12,122 nucleotides of DNA, from positions 1 through 12,122 of the forward strand of contig CACCMS010000028.1 in the NCBI GenBank assembly GCA_902547175.1, given 5' to 3'. The notes under the pieces were generated by a model that was not told the origin of the DNA, searched no databases, and saw only the letters and a list, made by a program, of their open reading frames with translations. This stretch comes from Rhodospirillaceae bacterium. Its GTDB lineage: Bacteria; Pseudomonadota; Alphaproteobacteria; TMED109; TMED131. A program made the position numbers and the translations under genes. Positions 7,996-12,122 of the stretch are shown piece after piece; the first letter of the stretch is position 1, and every line of letters starts with the position of its first letter.

Positions 7996-8618
7996 TTATA
8001 CTTAATTATATCGAAAATAAAATCTAGCCCTGAAATAGAGTTAATACCTCTATTTCTTAAAAGCTTTATATTACTTTCTCTAACTCCTCCTAAAACAGAA
8101 TATTGAGTTTTAATATAATTTGCAAGGAAACTTATCTTAATTATACCTCTTTCTTTCTTATTAATATTACTATTCGTTAAAAAGATTGGAGAAATAAAAA
8201 CCATTTTAGCATGAAGCTGTTTAATTCTTTTAACATCATGATATCCATGGTAGGAACAAGTAATTAGAAGTTTTTTATCTAGTATGCAATTACGAAAAGT
8301 GCTTGGATAATGAACCCCATCAGCTCCTAATGATTTAGCAATTACATAGCTAGAAGAAACTAAAAAAGTAAATTTTTTTTTTTTACATAACTTAAGTAAT
8401 TCTTTCGTATTATAATATTCCTTCTTTATTTTTTTGCTTCTAAATATCACTCCTATATTTTTACTATCAGGAATTAAATTAATGAATTTTTTATAATTAT
8501 TAATACGATCACTATCTAAGAAAATCCAAATAAGAATTGTTTCGTTTTTATTTTTTCTTGAAAGACTGTATACTTTAGATAATGATTTATTTAATCTGTT
8601 AGAAACTAATTTTACCAT
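7989..8618 (-). CDS. Degenerate ThiE/TenI-like (thiamine phosphate synthase superfamily) protein
   Basis: A 209-residue TIM-barrel protein resembling ThiE/TenI. Family landmarks are LGADGVHYPS (98-106), TCSYHGYHDVKR (120-131, like the vScHs segment), MVFISPIFLTNS (139-150) and VLGGVRESNI then GINSISGLDF (175-200). ThiE joins HMP-PP to thiazole phosphate using an Asn-Asp pair before the ADGVHLGQxD loop. Here that pair is SSS (88-90), and the GQxD acid is absent (YPSTF). A true ThiE activity is therefore unlikely; a TenI-like (thiazole tautomerase family) or other role is possible. It is the first gene of the transporter operon, overlapping livG by 7 bp. Its ATG shares a CATG with the divergent yggS start, and no Shine-Dalgarno is visible. 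It contains a 12-A tract encoding four Lys (79-82 region). Fold call is fairly sure; function is unknown. Confidence 0.65.
   Translation of the reverse strand: MVKLVSNRLNKSLSKVYSLSRKNKNETILIWIFLDSDRINNYKKFINLIPDSKNIGVIFRSKKIKKEYYNTKELLKLCKKKKFTFLVSSSYVIAKSLGADGVHYPSTFRNCILDKKLLITCSYHGYHDVKRIKQLHAKMVFISPIFLTNSNINKKERGIIKISFLANYIKTQYSVLGGVRESNIKLLRNRGINSISGLDFIFDIIKYKC
8373..8384. repeat. 12-base poly-T/poly-A tract inside the TenI-like coding sequence
   Basis: Twelve consecutive T on the plus strand, read as AAA-AAA-AAA-AAA (four Lys, followed by Phe-Thr-Phe) in the minus-strand gene. It is the longest homopolymer I noticed in the window. Such tracts are prone to polymerase slippage and to sequencing error. 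Confidence 0.9.
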
Positions 8619-9279
8619 GCAGCAGAATATACTTAGAAATTTAAATGTTATAAAAAATAATATATTAAAAATTTGTAAAAAAATAAATCGTAATCCAAAG
8701 GAGATAAATATAGTTGCTGTATCAAAAGAACAACCATTTGAGAAAATTGAAGAACTTTTATATAATAAACATTATTGTTTTGGAGAAAATAGATTATTAG
8801 AGCTAGAAAATAAATGGAGTAATTTAAATAAAAAAAATTTAAAGATACACTTTATAGGAGCACTACAATCAAAAAAAGTTAAAGATATTATAAAACTATC
8901 TAACGTTATTGAAACTTTAGATTCAGAAAGTGCTGCTAAAAAAATTGCGAACCTAGATATAAGTCTAAAGACTAAGCTTAAATTATTTATTCAGATTAAT
9001 TTAGGAAAAGAAGTTCAGAAAAGGGGTATCGCAGTTTGCGAAGCTGAAAATTTTTTAAATATGTGTAGAGAAAAATATAAGCTTACTATAAGTGGAGGCA
9101 TGGCGATACCTCCCAAAAGTAAAATACCTGAAAAATATTTTCAGATCTTGAAAGATCTTTGTAAAAAAAATAATTTAAGGGAAATAAGTATGGGAATGAG
9201 TGATGATTATGAAAAAGCTATTGAATTAGGTTCTACTAATATAAGAATAGGTACTAAACTGTTTGGGAAAAGAAATTAA
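8617..9279 (+). CDS. yggS: YggS/PROSC-family pyridoxal phosphate homeostasis protein
   Basis: A 220-residue cytoplasmic PLP-binding protein of the YggS/PLPBP (alanine-racemase-like barrel) family, which buffers free PLP and affects amino acid metabolism; no enzyme reaction is established. PLP-binding Lys37 lies in NIVAVSKEQP. Other family blocks are GENRLLELENKW (56-67), IHFIGALQSKKVK (77-89), IQINLGKEVQKRG (125-137), SGGMAIPP (159-166) and SMGMSDDYEKAIELGSTNIRIGTKLFG (191-217, phosphate-binding end). Length is near the usual 225-235. The N-terminus MQQNILRNLNVIKNNI aligns with E. coli YggS, supporting this start even though no Shine-Dalgarno is seen. It is divergent from the transporter operon with a 2 bp overlap of start codons, and is followed closely by the winged-helix regulator. 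Confidence 0.92.
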   Translation: MQQNILRNLNVIKNNILKICKKINRNPKEINIVAVSKEQPFEKIEELLYNKHYCFGENRLLELENKWSNLNKKNLKIHFIGALQSKKVKDIIKLSNVIETLDSESAAKKIANLDISLKTKLKLFIQINLGKEVQKRGIAVCEAENFLNMCREKYKLTISGGMAIPPKSKIPEKYFQILKDLCKKNNLREISMGMSDDYEKAIELGSTNIRIGTKLFGKRN

Positions 9280-9292
9280 AGAAAAAATAAAT

Positions 9293-9928
9293 ATGAATTC
9301 TGTTGATGTATTTTTTATTGGAGAAGATTTAAGTATATATCACTCTTTAAAGAACCTTTCTTCTAAGCTAGAGACCTTTTTAATTGAAAGAACCAATTTT
9401 TCTAAAAATATAACTACAAATAATAGCTTTTTTCTTATTGATGATAGTTTAAATAACTTTAATAAAAAAATATCTATCTTACATAGAAAAAATTTTGAAA
9501 ATTTTTTTATTCTTTTAAAAAAGGAAAACCTTGGAGCTTTTGAAAAAAAGAACTATAAAACCTTTCTCAAGCCATTAAAAATCTTTGAGCTTCACAAGGA
9601 AGTTTGTAATAGAATCTCTAAAAATATAGAAGGAAGAGAGTTATGGAAATTAGATAGAGGAGAGCTTAAATTTTATAAAAATGACAAAAATTATATAGAT
9701 TTAACAGAGAAAGAATTTTATTTTCTTTTTTTTCTCCTACAAAGAAAAGGGGTTCCTCTGACAAAAAAACAGTTGCTTAATAAAGTCTGGAACCTATCCT
9801 ACAATCATAGCATTTCAGACACCAGGGTATTAGAAACATTAGTATCTAGAATAAGAAAAAAGTTTAAAAAAGTAGCAAGTCCGCCCAAAATAATTAAAGA
9901 TAACCTAGGATATAAATTATTGATTTAG
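9293..9928 (+). CDS. OmpR/PhoB-type winged-helix regulator with degenerate receiver domain
   Basis: I place the start at the ATG at 9293 (211 residues). An in-frame TTG at 9263 would add 10 hydrophilic residues inside the end of yggS. Residues 1-105 look like a worn receiver: strand 1 VDVFFIGED (4-12), a possible phospho-acceptor at D50/D51 (FFLIDDS), and the strand 5 Lys-Pro K93-P94 in FLKPLKIFEL. The Thr/Ser switch after strand 4 is missing (FFILLKKEN). Residues about 113-211 form a clear Trans_Reg_C winged helix: DLTEKEFYFLFFLLQRKG, LTKKQLLNKVW, then recognition helix SDTRVLETLVSRIRKKF and the wing ending NLGYKLLI. No histidine kinase is nearby, so it is an orphan regulator. Its target is unknown. 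It lies 13 bp after yggS and converges on lolA with a 12 bp overlap. Confidence 0.8.
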   Translation: MNSVDVFFIGEDLSIYHSLKNLSSKLETFLIERTNFSKNITTNNSFFLIDDSLNNFNKKISILHRKNFENFFILLKKENLGAFEKKNYKTFLKPLKIFELHKEVCNRISKNIEGRELWKLDRGELKFYKNDKNYIDLTEKEFYFLFFLLQRKGVPLTKKQLLNKVWNLSYNHSISDTRVLETLVSRIRKKFKKVASPPKIIKDNLGYKLLI

Positions 9929-10597
9929 CTTTCCACCTCCTTTAATTTTTTTTACTTTTCTACCATTATAAGGACCATAATATTTCATTCCTATATTTGA
10001 TTTAGATTCTGTCAATTTAAATATTTCACTCAGGAACTTTTTATTATCTGTTGTAAATTTTTTATAATTTATAATTTTTACTTCTATAAAACCATTTAGG
10101 CTTTCATGCAACCTCCAACCTAGCAAGTTCTTAGATACTTTGTCAAAATAAAGCTTAATGTTTTGATCAATATTATTAATGTTAAAGTCTAATGTGAATA
10201 TAATTTTATTATTGTCTTTAGTTTCTCTTATTTGAAACATTTTATCTTCTATTAATGCTGAAGGTTTTAAAAATGCTTTAAATATTCCTTTATCCAAAGG
10301 AATATAAGTTGTTCTATCTATTTCAGGGTCATAGAACATTATCCACTTTCCATCAGCTACTATTAAATTATTATTAGGAGGAGCAAACTCTGTTCTTGCC
10401 ATACCATTGCCTGCAATTACCATCCATCCGCTAATTTTATCATTATTGTATTTCTGTTCAAAAGTAAACTCTATAGGATAGTTCATTTCTAGTAAAGAAA
10501 TTAGGTTTGTATGTGCATCATTAGAAAAACATTTTTTAATCAAAAAAATAAACATAACAATATAAATTAAAATATTCTTCATATATCTATTAATCAT
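9917..10597 (-). CDS. lolA: LolA-family outer-membrane lipoprotein carrier protein
   Basis: A 226-residue exported protein of the LolA fold, which ferries lipoproteins through the periplasm from LolCDE to the outer membrane. A signal peptide (MKNILIYIVMFIFLIKKCFS, residues 6-25) is probably cut before NDAH. The mature part shows the family pattern: FTFEQKY (44-50), GWMVIAGNGMARTEF (57-71), the diagnostic VADGKWIMFYDPEIDRTTYIPL (80-101) and later a GWRLHES block. The tail is basic and Gly/Lys-rich. ATG at 10597 overlaps the ftsK stop by 8 bp; Met6 (10582) would start right at the signal peptide, 7 bp after ftsK. Neither has a clear Shine-Dalgarno, so the start is ambiguous. The ftsK-lolA order is common in Alphaproteobacteria. 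LolA is very divergent in sequence, so the call rests on pattern plus context. Confidence 0.82.
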   Translation of the reverse strand: MINRYMKNILIYIVMFIFLIKKCFSNDAHTNLISLLEMNYPIEFTFEQKYNNDKISGWMVIAGNGMARTEFAPPNNNLIVADGKWIMFYDPEIDRTTYIPLDKGIFKAFLKPSALIEDKMFQIRETKDNNKIIFTLDFNINNIDQNIKLYFDKVSKNLLGWRLHESLNGFIEVKIINYKKFTTDNKKFLSEIFKLTESKSNIGMKYYGPYNGRKVKKIKGGGKLNQ

Positions 10598-12122
10598 TTC
10601 TATCTATCAAAACTTCTCTTCTTCCCATAGAGTTTGCTGTACTTACAATTCCTTTCTTTTCAAAAATATCAACTATTCTTGCTGCTCTGTTATAACCTAT
10701 AGAAAAATGTCTTTGTAGAAAACTGGTAGAAACTTTTTTTTCTTTGATAATTAATGCTAAAGCCTTTTCGTAAAGAGGGTCATTTTCCTCATCTTTATTG
10801 TTTTCTTCATCATTAGAATTATTGATATCCTCTGTTATATGGTGTTGATATTCAGGAATACCTTGACTTTTAATAAAGTTTGTAATTTTAGCAATCTCCT
10901 TATCATTTACTAAGGGGCCATGAACCCTCTCAGTGAAACCTCCCCCTTCCATAAATAGCATATCTCCTTTTCCAAGTAACTGTTCGGCTCCTTGCTCCCC
11001 TAAAATAGTTCTAGAGTCTATTTTAGAAGTTACTTGAAAACTTATTCTGTAGGGTAAGTTTGCTTTTATAGTTCCAGTAATTACGTCTACAGAAGGCCTT
11101 TGTGTTGCTAAAACTAAATGTATTCCAGCAGCTCTTGCTTTTTGAGCTAATGCTTGTACTGAAACTTCAATTTCTTTACCCGCAGCCAACATTAAGTCGG
11201 CCATTTCATCAACTACTATAATTAGAAAAGGTAAAAAAGTTAACTCTATTTCTTTATCTTGATATATTGGTTTTCCAGTAGAACTATCAAAGCCTATTTG
11301 AACTTTCTTTAGAATAGTTTCTTTTTTATTTTGTTTTTTAGAAATGATATTATTATAACTATCTATATTTCTTACACCCAAGCTAGACATTTGCTTATAT
11401 CTTTCGTTCATTTCCCTTACTGCCCACTTTAGTGCAAAAACTGCCTTTCTTGGATCAGTAACAACTGGATGCAATAAATGAGGTATATCTTCATACACAG
11501 AAAGTTCCAACATTTTAGGATCAATCAAAATTAGCTTGCACTCTCTGGGACTAAATTTATACAGTAATGAAATTATCATAGCATTTATAGAAACTGATTT
11601 TCCTGATCCAGTAGTTCCTGCTATCAACAAGTGCGGCATTTTAGCTAAATCAGTGACAATAGGTTTTCCTGCTATATCTTTTCCTAAAGCAAGAGAAATT
11701 CCATCCTTTTTAAGAAAATCAACAGAAGAAAGGATCTCTTTCAAAAATACTTTTTCTATATTCTTATTTGGTAACTCTATACCAATAGCATTTTTACCAT
11801 AAATCACAGCTACTCTTGCAGACTTAGCACTCATAGATCTAGCAATATCATCGGATAAACCTATAACTCTAGATGACCTAGTTCCCGGTGCAGGCTCTAG
11901 TTCATACCTAGTTACTACTGGTCCAACAGTTACATTAATTATTTCCCCTTTAATACCATAATCATCAAGAACTTTTTCTAGGTTTTTAGCATTTTGTTCA
12001 ATATTTTCAGTTCTTTTCGTAAATGGTAATTTTTCTAATTCTAAAAAACTTAAATCAGGTAAAGAGTAAGTATTAGTATCATCATCTACCTTTTTAAGAC
12101 TAATTTTCTTTTTAGTAATTAA
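10590..12122 (-). CDS. ftsK: FtsK/SpoIIIE DNA translocase, C-terminal part (cut by window edge)
   Basis: The open frame continues without a stop from 10590 to the window end, giving 510 residues of a longer protein. The ATG at 11834 is internal because conserved FtsK sequence precedes it. From the edge: a linker, YSLPDLSFLELEK (about 19-31), and the alpha domain with NAKNLEKVLDDYGIKG, VTVGPVVTRYELEPAPGTRSSRV and LSDDIARSMSAKSARV. Then come the RecA-like motor with Walker A GTTGSGKS (169-176), Walker B LIIVVDEMADLM (300-311) and VLATQRPSVDVITG, an acidic Asn/Glu/Asp linker (430-448), and the gamma winged helix DPLYEKALALI through SMGRREVLI (448-506), which reads KOPS and contacts XerCD/dif. 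FtsK pumps DNA at the septum to resolve chromosomes. The missing N-terminus should hold the membrane segments. It is followed by lolA with an 8 bp overlap. Confidence 0.96.
   Translation of the reverse strand, partial: LITKKKISLKKVDDDTNTYSLPDLSFLELEKLPFTKRTENIEQNAKNLEKVLDDYGIKGEIINVTVGPVVTRYELEPAPGTRSSRVIGLSDDIARSMSAKSARVAVIYGKNAIGIELPNKNIEKVFLKEILSSVDFLKKDGISLALGKDIAGKPIVTDLAKMPHLLIAGTTGSGKSVSINAMIISLLYKFSPRECKLILIDPKMLELSVYEDIPHLLHPVVTDPRKAVFALKWAVREMNERYKQMSSLGVRNIDSYNNIISKKQNKKETILKKVQIGFDSSTGKPIYQDKEIELTFLPFLIIVVDEMADLMLAAGKEIEVSVQALAQKARAAGIHLVLATQRPSVDVITGTIKANLPYRISFQVTSKIDSRTILGEQGAEQLLGKGDMLFMEGGGFTERVHGPLVNDKEIAKITNFIKSQGIPEYQHHITEDINNSNDEENNKDEENDPLYEKALALIIKEKKVSTSFLQRHFSIGYNRAARIVDIFEKKGIVSTANSMGRREVLIDRND

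Noticed and set aside
8619..8700. TPP riboswitch or sigma-70 promoter upstream of the TenI-like gene
   Set aside because: The region is yggS coding sequence, shows no THI-box core, and its best hexamer pair (TTTACA and TATAAC on the minus strand) has a 21 bp spacer, too long to trust in such AT-rich DNA.
9263..9292. TTG start for the winged-helix regulator, overlapping the end of yggS
   Set aside because: The 10 extra residues are low-complexity and lie inside yggS. The ATG at 9293 begins directly at receiver strand 1.
11834..12122. Treating the ATG at 11834 as the ftsK start
   Set aside because: The same frame stays open to the window end and encodes conserved FtsK alpha-domain sequence (for example VTVGPVVTRYELEPAPG), so the ATG is internal.

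Overview
The window is a very AT-rich, gene-dense stretch (G+C around 30% by eye). It most resembles a streamlined free-living marine alphaproteobacterium, for example of the Pelagibacterales, HIMB59 or AEGEAN-169 type; the exact lineage cannot be read from this sequence. The reasons are strong A/T codon bias, almost no intergenic DNA, an FtsK gene followed directly by lolA, and a Liv-type ABC transporter interleaved with acyl-CoA ligase genes.

Region 1 (8618 down to 32, minus strand) is one tightly packed cluster of eight genes. In transcription order they are a ThiE/TenI-like protein, LivG-type ATPase, long-chain acyl-CoA-synthetase-like AMP-binding protein, LivH-type permease, LivM-type permease, periplasmic substrate-binding protein, LivF-type ATPase and a PaaK-like AMP-binding protein. 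Neighbouring genes overlap or lie within 16 bp, so a single transcript is likely. The five transporter parts make a complete HAAT-family importer. Two adenylate-forming enzymes inside the cluster suggest, by inference, that the substrate is an organic acid (fatty, aromatic or branched) activated to a CoA thioester after uptake, rather than an ordinary amino acid. The PaaK-like protein lacks the usual ATP-loop sequence and the usual C-terminal lysine, so its activity is doubtful. The ThiE/TenI-like protein lacks the metal and substrate residues of true ThiE.

Region 2 (8617 to 9928, plus strand) holds a YggS/PROSC-type PLP-homeostasis protein and a small OmpR-type winged-helix regulator with a degenerate receiver domain. 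The yggS start codon shares a CATG with the oppositely directed start of region 1, so there is no intergenic promoter space. I start the regulator at the ATG at 9293, not at an upstream in-frame TTG at 9263.

Region 3 (12122 down to 9917, minus strand) is the C-terminal part of an FtsK/SpoIIIE DNA translocase, cut by the window edge, followed by a LolA-type lipoprotein carrier. LolA converges on the regulator with a 12 bp overlap.

I see no RNA genes, insertion sequences, CRISPR arrays or gaps longer than about 30 bases. Most of the window is housekeeping or catabolic chromosome. The points worth a second look are the atypical ligases, the degenerate TenI-like protein and its 12-A tract, the shared start codons and the degenerate orphan regulator.
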